NCBI GenBank assembly: GCA_023653785.1
Contig: JAMKCH010014213.1
Location: forward strand, 1-64,000
Length of the DNA: 64,000 nucleotides
Source: Ophioderma brevispina
Taxonomy: Eukaryota > Echinodermata > Ophiuroidea > Amphilepidida > Ophiodermatidae
Reading direction: 5' to 3'
The position numbers and the translations under genes were made by a program. The notes under the pieces are model-generated. The model saw only the letters and a program-made list of their open reading frames with translations, did not search any database and was not told the DNA's origin. Shown piece after piece: positions 47,665-58,957 of this stretch. Each line of letters begins with the position of its first letter. The first letter of the stretch is position 1.

Positions 47665-47870
47665 GGTTTAACCTCTCTTCTCTGCGTATGGGGCTGGCAG
47701 CAGCAAACTATGTTGAAGAGTTGGAAGTCAAACTCACTGTTGATGGTGGGGTTTGAGAAATCCGTGTCCACCGGTGGACCGAAAGGTAGGGCACTCATTG
47801 CGAATGTGATCCGCAGTTTGTGATGGAGAACCACATGGCAGGAAGAGGCATATATGCAAAACAGAGGTTA
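47665..47870 (-). mobile_element. Jockey-like LINE 3'-end fragment
   Basis: On the minus strand it reads CGSPSQTADHIRNECPTF then RSTGGHGFL: the C-terminal Cys/His motif of the element represented at 55990-56165 (CGSPS....INILNECHL). It is a very short 5'-truncated insertion about 70 bases upstream of pseudogene exon B3. Confidence 0.8.
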
Positions 47871-47936
47871 ACTACCCTACCCATTAAAGCCACTTAGAAA
47901 TGAAATGTTTAAGTACTAATCTTTATTGTTTGCCCG

Positions 47937-48113
47937 GATTCCGAGAAGATTAGAGAAGAGAAACGTTATCTTCCCAAGAAACAAGCGGGAACGCTCGTAA
48001 AATTGAAAAAGCCGTATTTACAGCAATGGCTCCAAGAGAAACACTTAGCTGTGTGTCCTAAAGCACCAAGTGGATGTAGGCGATGGAGAAGACATTCAAG
48101 AAATACTGAATAA
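47937..48113 (+). pseudogene. bZIP copy B, leucine-zipper exon (pseudogene)
   Basis: Duplicate of 23158-23298. It opens with D-S-E and keeps YLQQWLQEKHLAVCPKAPSG against YLLQMLQEHLVVCPKRLSE of copy A, so the terminal His-x3-Cys-Pro-Lys feature survives with one added residue. Zipper heptads are damaged (Pro and Gly replace helix residues in the middle). The stop codon TGA of copy A is TGG, so the frame runs on to a TAA at 48111-48113. The acceptor TTTTACAG of copy A has become TTTGCCCG, without AG. With the lesions in the other two exons, this copy is dead. Confidence 0.87.
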
Positions 48114-50570
48114 ATATTGCGCATCATTACATTTACTATCTGTACATTCGGATACTAACGATATCCGTAGAAGTAGTAGTAACCATACATGAAACACATC
48201 ACTCTAAGAAAAAAGGAACCTTTATGGTTTGTCTACAGACCCTTCTAAAATATTGGTAAAGAACGATGGGTTTAGTAAGCACCCATTAGTTCTGAAGAAG
48301 CAAGAAGATTTTCAGTTTCTTAATTAAAGGAACCAATTACCATAAAACGAAAACCTTCGATAAGGACCTATAAGGATTTTGTAAAAAATCTAAAAAGGTT
48401 CTTTAATTAAGAAATAAAGGGTTGCAGGGTCATTTATGGGCAAAAAGGGTTACGAGGTCAGAAAAAAACTACATAATGGGCGAGGCGCAGCCGCGAGCCC
48501 ATTCATTTGAAAAGTTTTTCTGGCCGAGGATACATATGAGCCCATAAATGACCACTGCAAACCCTTTAGCATTTATATTGCTATTACCTAAAACAGCTTT
48601 CACTGTTGGAATAAGAAAATGCCATTGGCGACCCAGTATTTGCAGAATAATGGGCAGTAAACTGACCCAATCAGAATGCTGCACCCTCAATAATGGGCAG
48701 CAGGCAGAGGTAATTAGAATGAACATAAACGTGCTCTTTGAAGCTCAAAAAAGAAAAAAGAACCCTTTAAGAATAATTTGAGCGAGGGAGATATGTAGAT
48801 AGATACAAAAAGGGTTTTCGAAGTCGAACCTGTATGTTATTTGATGACAGGTGCTTTGACTGCTGAGGAGACACTAGTCAGTTTGTTATTAACCAATGTG
48901 ACCTATTTAATGACAGTGGACTTAGAGTTTGGTCTCTGCATTGGAGAATTTCTTTGACTGTGGAGAACGAATGCTCATGTCTCCAAATGTTTATATTTGC
49001 TATGAAACCATGCAAAGTGCCCCCGTCTTGTTACAAGGATTTTTTTTAAATATATAGATGAGTGACATGTGACGTCAAAAGCCAGGCAACGAACAAAAGC
49101 CCCCAATGCCCGGAGTATGGAGTGAGCATCTGCAGGGCTGTGCTTTTAAAAATCGCGCTCAATCAGGCGTGATAAGGGCTATTGGATGCTTTTGTAACGG
49201 TATGGGCTACTTTCCGCACCTATAACATGTCAGTAGACAGGTGCTAACTTCTTGTTTGTAAACATTGATGTCACCTCATCTATAGGTTAGTTCCTACTAC
49301 CTGTAAACTATGGGTACGGAGATATAAAGCGCACAAAACTCGTCAAAGGTCACCACCCAAGGTTCTAAAATCTTAAAATGCCGTCGTTCTTAAGGAGATA
49401 GGTTCTCAACGGTGGTCACCTTTCCCAAAGGTGATTGTGGTGATGGAGCCGTGCGGATGCCAATTATCCGATGACCCGCGTGCATTATCTGATTGACCAC
49501 GTGCATTATCAGATGACCCGTGCGTTATTGATGACCTGTGATGAACTTATTGTTAGGGAACTTAGTTGCAGTCCGTGTGAAAAATAATGCACGCGGAAGA
49601 AGAAACAATAGCTAACCCAACACGAGAAGTATCGACTTGCTAACAATGATGGAACGAGATCAAATTTAATTCTTGCACTGTTGAACTCTCCAAAATGTGG
49701 TTGAAACATGAAAGGTATTAAAACATTTTAGAAATTCAAAAAAATTGGACACACACATTATTTAAAAAATTTTAAACCAACCATCAGTCATTCGCCACTG
49801 CCGTAAACACTTACTTGTATAATTGTGAGGATGAACCTGAGAATTCTTTTGTCTTTGGAACAACACTTTAGTCCAAGAAAGAAAATTGAGCTTTGACCCT
49901 GGGGAACAAATTGCTATTCAAGGTTTTTTTTGCACAATGCATTTGCTTAAGGTCTACAATGATTAGACTAAAAGTCCGACGAAATTCGAGTTGCAGAAAA
50001 TGTTGCCGCCTTAATTGAATAAATTCAAAAGGCTGCCATTGATGGATGGATTTATGTGAATATCTTGAGTTCTGAGACTCGCAGCAGGATAATTCAAGTG
50101 TCTATACACATGTTTTCAACTGGTTCTGTGAACACAATGACGACTCCCAAGTACTAATGGAAAATGGGACATTTGGTTTCAGGATTAATTTGCCATAAAT
50201 CCAAAATGGCCGCCACTTTGATGGCTATTTGTGTTGAGACACAAAAGAAAGTCTAATGTTTGTGTCTGTACACATACATGTAATTACAGTTACTCAAAAG
50301 GTCGACTTACACTAAATACTAATTCTAAGACAGAAAAAAGTCCCAAGGGTAATGCATCGGTGACAATTATGATACGTCCTAAGATTAGTGGCACCTTGTC
50401 AAGTATATGGCACCAATATTGGTAAAAAATCGACATACAACTGAACATAACAGGTCTGATTGATTGACTTTTTCATTTTTCATAATACCATTTGCTTTTT
50501 GCATTGTGCTTTAAAAATAAATAATGAGGGGATGACCCGATGTTTCGTAAATAGTAGTTTTTTTATCTTG
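48114..50570. other. Non-coding stretch
   Basis: No gene is supported. Contents: an AAGGTTC/GAACC-rich stretch (48205-48440, resumed near 48740); a hairpin around AATGGGC..GAGCCCATT (about 48475-48508), itself bounded by CAGAAAAA..CT and AGTTTTTCTG (48461-48522); a TGACGTCA at 49070-49077; and about three degenerate 25-base repeats of GATGACCCGCGTGCATTATC type (49461-49540). Confidence 0.55.
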
Positions 50571-50574
50571 ATAG

Positions 50575-50765
50575 AATGATGGCCTTCACCCCAGAAACCC
50601 CAACTGCAAAGTTTTGCACCGATATTTTCAACCCATTTTGATGGGAGTTAAAATGTCATTTTTTTAATCCAATAGGGTGCTGTGTAAAATCAATATAATT
50701 GGTCGACCAAACTTTGGGGCCATTTTTCGCTTATAACATCAAAACCAGACATCCTTTAATATATA
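50575..50765 (+). repeat. Dispersed repeat family R1, copy 3
   Basis: Shares TGATAGAATG, GGCCTTCACCCC, TTTTCAACCC.TTTTGATG, AATCCAATAGG, GTAAAAT.AATAT and TAACATC.AAACCA.ACATCC with 39487-39780. Confidence 0.75.
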
Positions 50766-50769
50766 ATAT

Positions 50770-51085
50770 AATATTTGTATTTTTACGCGCGAACCTATCC
50801 ACGTAAACGTGATCAAGGCGCTGTGCGGCTGCCGTGAAAGGCACTCAGCCATCAGAGAAACATGATACCAGAACAGATTTTATGCCAAGACGCTCGATTT
50901 TAGAACAGGAAGGAGGAAAGCGGAGTACCCGGAGAAACCTGCGGGAACGAGTATGGATGATAAACCAAATTCACATAAAGCCACCGAGAAACTAGCGCCC
51001 CTGCCGGGATCGAACCCGAGACCTCATTGGTGAAATGCGAGTGAAATATACGCTGCAACCAACACGTTCCCGCCTTTATACCTAA
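50770..51085 (-). mobile_element. tRNA-derived SINE, second family
   Basis: In reverse, the head has an A-box-like GTTGGTTGCAGCG and an exact B box GGTTCGATCCC within CTCGGGTTCGATCCCGGCAG. The body contains GGTTTCTCCGGGTACTCCGC, a string common in SINE bodies. It ends in an AT-rich tail at about 50760. The cloverleaf is incomplete, so it is a SINE and not a tRNA gene. Confidence 0.8.
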
Positions 51086-51089
51086 GATC

Positions 51090-54000
51090 CAGGGTAATTT
51101 AGCAAACTAGTATTTCTTTCTTCAGATAAACCAAAATTGTTAACACTTCTGGTAAAACCTGGGGATCTGGGATAAGCATTAACAAAATGACCATGGCCCT
51201 TTAAATTCTAATCTATATATCAAACATATGATCGGTATTTCTTTAACCCAATCAGGCTCATGTTTGTACCCCATCTACCCAGTGGGGACGGGTTATATGC
51301 AACCCCATCTATTTTTCCTTAGAGATCCCCCCTTTCACTTGCATGGTTGGTGCTCTCAGGTCTCTCTATCCATGGATAACCAAAATAAGTACCAAATACC
51401 TAGCACCTTGCTCTATGATATCATAATACACGGCACCCCTTGCAAATTTGGGGGTGCACTCATTTTGGTGTACACGTTTGGAAATTTTAATTTTTAAAAA
51501 AAAAAAAAAAAAAAAAAAACCCAAATTTAACATTGATTACAAATGATTTTTTGCTCATAACATTAAAAACGCCTGTTTTAATAGCAATATATGGTGTAGC
51601 CAATTTACATTGTAAATATAGTAGGCTTCCCCAATCACCCTCAACTTTTGCGGCTTACCCTTGCCCCGGGTAATGTTGGTTGGGGTCTATCTTTTCAATA
51701 AAATGTGCACAAAGGATTAAAAACGGTCCCCTAAAATCATTTGCGACACATTCGTGTACACATTTTTCTTTTCACCACTCGAGGGTGACAAAAAAAATCG
51801 CCCATGGTTTAGACCAGGGTTAAAACATTGAAATTGATTTGACATAATACCGTAAGAATGAGACGTTGGAAAAGTATAACCACAGGGTTTGCCCATTTCT
51901 CCCTATAGCCTTTTAAAATATACATCTTAAACTATGTCTTATTAATTTCCATTAAAAAAATCCCAGGTACAAAAATAGTTTACGATGTATGCTTAAATCT
52001 GTGGGTCCTTAGGTTGCGTTCCTTAAGCTGCCATTCAGGAAAGCATAACTTTTTAAAGGTCCTTAGCTTTGTGCTTACTCTATTGGTCACATTTTTTCAA
52101 CACCTGTACGATGTATTTTTAAACATTTAATTTGTAGGTAAACGGTGGTAGATTTATAAGTTGTGCATTATTTACATAAGGGAAAACATTAAGAGTTTTT
52201 TTTAGGTAGACTCAGCGGCAACGTAAATGGTGTTTAACACATCTGTTGGGATAGGCACATTTTGCATCCTCTCTCCAATATTATATTCACTTTAACAAAT
52301 TAGCCTACTTGGCTGGTGGTTAATTAATTGCCCGATTATGTCTGCGGTTCTGGCCAAGAATCAATTAAAAGCAATTTTTGAAAAATTCAACACTGACAAC
52401 AATGTCACTTCTATTTCATTTGGGAAAATTTGACAGTCTCATTTGACAAATTTTACTAAAAATTTAGAACTCAATAATATTTTCACTATTGTGGCATTGT
52501 TTGGCTAAAATCGAAGGTTGTCCCTTTCGGGTTAAAATGCCTTTTTTCTGAATTACCGTCTACATTATGCATAGTTTAATATTGACCAAATGATAAATTA
52601 AATCTTCTCGACCACCTATGTGTTTTTAAACCTCATTAAACTTCCGTGTCACCATCACTCCTGGTATCACATCATTAAATATGAAGTCACACTGTAAAAA
52701 TTATTTACTCATGTTGAGTAAAATGACAAGCTCTCAATTTGAGTAAATTATTGATCAAAGTTGAGTAAACTTACGCTTGTTTGACTAAAATCTAATCGTT
52801 GTCATTGGTTGGGTAAAATTAGACTCATCTTGTGTAAGAGCTTACTCAACTTTGACTAAGATTTTGTACTCCACATTAAGAGCTGGGACCTTTTTTACTC
52901 CACATTTTTTGGAGACATGCTTCCTTCAAACCTTTCTGAAAAGAATAGGACAAGAGTTACATCAACACTCTCGACGGGAATCATTTGGAGCAGCGAAAAC
53001 AACTTATTAACCGCGTGAAAAAGCTTTGCCTGGATTTTTATAAACAGTGAAGGAGGAACTTTCACATTCCGAACTGCTCAGAAAAGATTTCAGTGATTCC
53101 TTTACTTTGAGCCCAAAATGAAGCCATTGAGCTACACTTAAAGCCTGTAAACTGGATTTTTTCCCTTCTGATTGTGTCGCTTAAAATCTGACCAGAGATG
53201 GTCGAAATATTGATTTTTTTTTGAATAATGAAAAATAGTCCAACTAGAACTAAGATAGTAACCTAACGGCACAATTCCGAAATTGAGATGAATCAGATAT
53301 TCATTTTGATGCCGTAAACATTTATGTTAGTATTACGTCCCATAGGATACTGGTGTATAACAAAATTCCGATCCGGATTTATAAACCAGTTTGTGTGATT
53401 TTATATATGAAGGTAATCGATTTAAGCTTAGCAAATGTCAATTTCACACAGGGAGTATTATACGGACAAGCATTAATGTACATGCAAAAAACAACGATTT
53501 TTTTTGGAAATTGAGGGCGCCCTCCTCAGGATCTCTGAGTCGGCCTTTAAGATTATCTTTTGCATTATTTATAACTTGATCAAGAGTTTTGATTCCACAA
53601 TTTTCAATAGATCGTGTTCATCAGTTGGAGTCTCGTTGCTTGGGAAATAGAACTTAATACTATCGTTTTCTTTTGATACCATAAATTTATGGACACCAGA
53701 ATGGAACTGTCAAAACACATCTCATTTCAGAAATTCAACCAAAAAATGGCAGCCCATTTTGGATTATGCAATAAGGGCTTAAACCACTCATCTCAACAAC
53801 TGTTACCGTTCTTATTGAAGTTTGGAAACCCCCAAAACAGGGTAGAGACCCAGCCATTAACCGCTCGAACGACCATCGGATTCTTGAGTTTACGGACGAA
53901 AGTCTTTGACATGGCGGACATTTTGAATATTATGGCAAATTACACATCTTTCTGCACCCGGCTTTTCTCTGGCCTTTTGTATGTCATTGTGGATACTCAA

Positions 54001-55980
54001 ACGAAATGCATGTTAGAAAAACCCTTTTTATAGCAATTAGTTCTAGGTTTACACAAAATTCATTTATCTTTTCCGGCTAATTGTGGAATTTCCTATTTCG
54101 TAGTGGAGCAAATACGAATTCAACCTTGGTGTTTTAAATGAATATAGGCCTAAGCAATCAAAATCTGCCTTTTTGTTTTCACTTTTTGAGATATTTCAGT
54201 ACCAAATACAATATAAGAATCAATTGACGCCATTCTATATTCCATGGTGATCCTATAATGGAATGCCTCCGTGCCTTGAAATCTCTCGAACAGTCTCTCT
54301 CGTTGCCCTCCCCTTTAAAATCAGTGAGTTCTATCTCATCTCTGTTATCGTAGATTCAATCCATCGTGTCACCGCAGGACATTTTTGGAACAGCGACTAG
54401 TTGGGAGAGGAGGCCAAATATATGGCCGATTACAACACCTGTTTCTATGAACGAACTAAGATAACTCGCCTTATTTTAGCTATACAAACCATTGTTACAT
54501 AAGATGCAAAGACTTTGTGTGTTTTCCTTCGTAATCCAGGGTTGGTACTTTTGTGACTCCATTTTTTCGCTCCCATTGAATTCGCAGCCTTGACTGATAA
54601 ACATACAGTTCCCCCCCTGTCAGGGCTGCTGAATTCAACTGGGAGATCAAAAGTGGGGTCACAAAATGTACAACCCTCGAGCCAAAACACGGGCGTTCAA
54701 AGTCATAACATTCAACTTACCTGTTACATTCATACCACTATAACAAATGTGATTAGTCAGAATGTTTGAGAGTTACTAGCACCCTTAGAGTTTTTCGGAA
54801 ACGTGGCACGTCACGTTGTTTTACGTCGACGTCATGTGACCCGTTTTGGAATGGTACCATCATAGACGGAGATCATGCTTGACGTGAACGTACCGTTTCC
54901 ACGTTTTCACAGAAAGCTAGGGTCTCAAGTATAACTCGATAAACGCGTTTACGTTGACTTAATGCTTTTCCTGCTCTCGAAGACTGCAAACGTTTCAATG
55001 GCGTGGAATTTTATTCCACACAATGCACATGCCCCTCATTCAATGCCCATGCATACCTTCGGAAAAGTACAAGAGGTGACAAGGTGTGTTGCAATCAAAG
55101 ATAATCTTGGTTGAATCTACTAAAATGGTGCGCATGCTCTATTGTGATGTAAGCATGTGAAACCCTAGAGCTTGCTTTCGAATGTAGCGCCCATAAGACG
55201 GACGCATAATGTCGATACTGACGGGTAGTTAGTAATATAACGTAATTTATAGATAAACCATGTTGTGTACATTTCCAACATTTTTTGTGTCAACAGGTAT
55301 TATCTTATTATTATTTCGGGGGCATTTCACAAACTAGTAACTGTAATTTTAGTTTTTATTCTACTTTATCTCTATATCATTTCCACAAGCACGACATTAA
55401 AAAATGTAGCTTCTATATTGTAATACATTTTCCAAAACCAGAAAATAGTTTGTGTATTTTAATCAGCAACTCTCAGAAATTGTAATTGGACGATAATGTC
55501 TATTGTTTAATAATCAAAGTTTTGCAATTTTATGAACCAATAAAATGCGTATATATCTGTTTGTATATTATCATTGTATTTTTCTCGTGGATCAGTTCTG
55601 TGAAATGACTCTAATCATGCACATGACATTATAATGTAATTAAAAGTGCCCCGTGCGCCTGTATAGAATGTACTCCTCGTAGCGGAGATGTATGCTAGCA
55701 TAAGAACAAAACCATCAAATATGTTACTTTCATAGAAATATTAAATACTCAAGATGCCTATAAACTGCGTATCGGTTTTCAGTCTAGTTGGAATATTTTT
55801 GACATTATACTATTCATCATCCAGTCCCCTGATGCTTTTGGAAGGTGGTGGTCTGTTTACATGCTCCAGAGACTTTTTTATAAAATTCCCTACTTAATAA
55901 CTAGTTTGGGATTTTCCCTAGGTATTGTTGCAGTTGATGTTGCACATGTAATGATATCATCAATGTGAAGATCGAATTGG
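51090..55980. other. Non-coding stretch
   Basis: No gene is supported. Contents: an A24 run (51496-51519); a TTGAGTAA/TTACTCA-rich stretch beginning CACTGTAAAAATTATTTACT (52690-52860), probably a MITE remnant without a clear right end; R3 sequence (53250-53560); and a CpG-bearing GTTTTACGTCGACGTCATG patch near 54815. The 114-codon ORF at 53689-54033 has no recognisable domain. Confidence 0.5.
52690..52870. repeat. TTGAGTAA/TTACTCA motif cluster, MITE-like
   Basis: The CACTGTAAAAA start followed by TTACTCA and TTGAGTAAA in both orientations (at least five times) is typical of a family of small DNA-transposon derivatives. A matching TTTTTACAGTG right end is not seen, so the copy is partial. 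Confidence 0.5.
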
Positions 55981-55984
55981 TCAA

Positions 55985-56890
55985 AGTTGATGTAAAGTCT
56001 TTTTAAGTATGCGGCGCAGCTTAATGTATTGAAGTTGGTGGCGCCCAGCTCCCTGTTTACTTGTTTCGGGTTTGGGGGAGAGTCCATACGCGCCGGTAGA
56101 AAGGTGGCACTCATTGAGAATGTTAATCCGCAGTCTCAGTGATGGAGAACCACACTGGCAGGCTGACAGGGTCTCAGCCCTCATCGGGTGCATGATTGTA
56201 ACGACCGACACCTTTCGAATCCTGTTGAAAAGGTTGATCCTTCGCTTGCGTGGAAAGTGGCTACCAGGTAAGGAGTTTCTGTCATGGGGTGTGGATAGTC
56301 CATTGGGTCTGGTCTTGGAGTATCTAGCCTGTCAGTACTCCATGTCTGTACGAATGCTTGAATGGAGAAGCTGGAGAGTTTGTAGTCAGCAATGCCGACA
56401 GAGAGTCGACGAGAACGCAGCCCTCTGTCTGCCAAGCTGATGTGATTCTTTGACATATTATGCAGCAGTTCTTGCTGTCCAACAAGCTTGTGTCACCAGT
56501 TTATGTTGGGTTGTTCTCTTCTCCGAAACTTAAAGCAGGTGCAAGTGCCTGAACGCAACTCGTATAAACTCGATGGGAGTTGGAGTAGGCAGCCAGTAAT
56601 GTTTTCACGGGTTATCGTTGAGTACTCTGTCCCAGTTTTCTTTGTGTGAAAGCTATTGCACCATGCTGGGGCGGCATACTCAGGCAGCGCCGTAGACCAG
56701 AGCCAGGCGGTGTTGCGTAGGGTGGATGTGCTTACACCCCAGGAAGATCAGCAAAAGCGACACAGGCAGGTTATGCCTCGAGGATACCTTTGACGTACTG
56801 CTGACTCGATTGCTGCCGGTATAGTAAGCTGCCGGTCAAGCTTCACTCCCAGGTAGGTTGATGTAGGATTTCTATGAGGCACTCCTGATG
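55985..56890 (-). mobile_element. Jockey-like LINE, 3' (unduplicated) part
   Basis: On the minus strand, 56456 to 56181 reads NHISLADRGLRSRRLSVGIA, DYKLSSFSIQAFVQTW and RLDTPRPDPMDYPH; 56211 to 55981 reads SACQCGSPSLRLRINILNEC, the terminal CxCG...C motif of these elements. Farther upstream only frame-broken traces remain. It continues into the duplicated segment at 56890. Confidence 0.85.
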
Positions 56891-58957
56891 ATTGATTTTA
56901 AAGCTGGCAATGAGCCTCTGTGGTGTTAAGATGGAAGGCATTAGCGGTAGTTTTGGCTTCACTCAGCATGCGTCTCCGAGTCTTGAAGATATTGCTGCAA
57001 GTAAGGGACATGTCTGAAGTGGTGTACATGTTTACTTCAATCCCGCTTCTGTCCGAGTGAAGAACGCAAGACCGTCGGTGCAAACATATTGTCTGAGATG
57101 TTGTTTGAGGTAAGTCACTGATATGCAGGTTAAGCAGCAAGGGAGCTAACACTGAAACTTGTGGGATTCCGTCCTCAGACGACGCAGACAACTACTGCCC
57201 ATCACTGGTCTTGATGGCATGTTAATATGAATTGATTGTACAAGGTGGACGATCGAGATGGTCCTGCAGAAGCTTGAGTGTTCGGACCTGATTGCCACAC
57301 CAGTGTCAGTGCTGCAGTTAAGGTTCACCAAGATGACGCTACCTTACGACGCTTGCAAAGCTTTCATCGATGGTCATTGTGAGTTGTACGATCTGATGGA
57401 TAGTGCATCCGGCCACGGAGAAATCCCGCTTGGAATACCGAGTTTTTTGTGTGATGGATTTCGACGACTGGCTCAGCCGGGCCAGAATCAGCCTCTCAAG
57501 GAGTTGAAGGAAACACCACAGTGTAGATATGGCGGTAGTTCTGGGGTTGTCAACAGGGCTTGTTTGGAATTTGGTTTGGGGAGTGCGGATGATAGTAGCC
57601 CTCCTCCAGATCATAGGTAAGGACTGTTTGGTGAGGCCAACATGTGTACAACTCCTGGAGCCAATCAAGACATCGTGGGTCACAGTGAATCAGGCTGTTA
57701 GCAGTCCCTGGGCTTTCCAATCTTTATTTAAACTGATAGCAGAGATGAGTTTATTATAGTGAGAAGAGTGTTGAAAGTGACCCGTCCCCGCAAGGGACTC
57801 TTACGAAGTTGGTGTCTCTTTGTAACAGAGCGAGTGTGATCCGTATCAATATCCTTGAAAACGACCATTTGCGAGGAGTGCTCAGGACATTCGATGATTT
57901 GAACCGCTGCCGGTGACGTCGGTTTATAGGCTTCCAGTCCTCCCAACTATCATTTTGAGGGCACATGTGCGTGAGGGAACATGTGTTCCAGGGGAGGATA
58001 TACGGCTGAATCATGATTTGCAGATTGCGGGTTCGAGGTCCCGCTGCGGCCAATGTGTTCGGCCCCTTGAGTAGGCGCATTTACCTCAATTACTCCTCTC
58101 TACCCAGGTGTATTAAATGGGTACCAGCAGTATTCACTGTTGGGAAGGTTAACAGACCGTGTAGAGGAGGTGTGGCGATCCTTCTACAGTAACATTACAT
58201 GGTGGAGTTATGGCCCCAATCGCTTCGAAAGAGAGAGGGAACTCCGTTATGGTTACCCGGTCTGTCCCCTGTACCTTTAACCTTTACCTTACCCAACTAT
58301 CAATTCCCTGGACCGTCTCCTCTCCGCGATCGCGACGTTGCCTGTCCAAGCAGTTTGTTCAGTACTGAAAGCCTTGGATTGTCGCTTCTTCCAGAGTTCA
58401 GAACTGTCATTGTAAAGAAACAACACATTCCCGTCAAGGATGGGCTGTATCTGCGACGCAAAACAAGTGGGATGGTCTTCGTTGATATTCATAAATGAAG
58501 AGTTTACATAGTTGCTGTGTAAGGAATTGTCAGAAGTTGGAGGAGGTGGTGTCGGGAGGGTAGGCACTCTGAATCCACAGATTCTCATACTGGTCCTAGT
58601 CTGCCTTGAGGAAGTCCACCTTTTTACTGGGCTTGTTGGTACAAACTCAGGCAAGGCTATCCTGAGCGGGAAAGCGGTCGAGAAATCACGTGCGGTGAAC
58701 AGGAAAGGGCAACCTATTTACAAATGCAAGATCGGGATTTGAGGCATCCCGGACTGTTATGCTGCAGAACAATTCGTCATCAAAGAACCTATAGAACCTG
58801 TCATTGAACTGCTGGACAAATGTTATCTTCTGGACTGCCCCAAAAAGGAAAAGATTCCCATGCATGGATTTATTATCGTGGAAAATGAAGTGAGCAAGAC
58901 ACTGTTTGAAATCGTCACCGTGAAGACATGTCGTCGTAACTTGCAAAGCTCCCTTGA
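56890..58957 (-). mobile_element. Jockey-like LINE segment, tandem copy 1 (2.07 kb)
   Basis: From right to left it contains an endonuclease-end part (SNPDLAFV near 58700, LPEFVPTSPVKRWTSSRQTR), a plus-strand SINE insertion (about 57985-58490), RT parts (IWRRATIIRTP, LLERLILARLSQS, IHQIVQLT) and GIPQVSVLAPLL..NLHISDLPQTTS with MLSEAKTTANAFHLN. The YADD box is spoiled: the frame slips there and the residues read approximately CTDG. Sequence matches the next unit at an offset of 2071-2072 bases throughout. Confidence 0.87.
57985..58490 (+). mobile_element. tRNA-headed SINE inside LINE, copy 1
   Basis: The B-box-bearing head (GCGGGTTCGAGGTCCCGC) is followed by TACCCAGGTGTATTAAATGG, GTACCAGCAG and GGGAAGG. 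The rest includes TCGCTTCGAAAGAGAGAGGG and pyrimidine-rich stretches. It sits between RT and endonuclease remnants of the LINE and has an opposite orientation. A nearly identical copy at 60055-60560 comes from the tandem duplication. Its left border is imprecise. Confidence 0.72.

Noticed and set aside
53250..54440. Third bZIP copy downstream of the R3 repeat
   Set aside because: R3 also occurs in the pseudogene intron, so I looked for a zipper exon after 53560; no D-S-E start, heptads or CPK ending was found.
56072..56440. 122-codon plus-strand ORF
   Set aside because: Antisense shadow of the LINE C-terminal region encoded on the minus strand.
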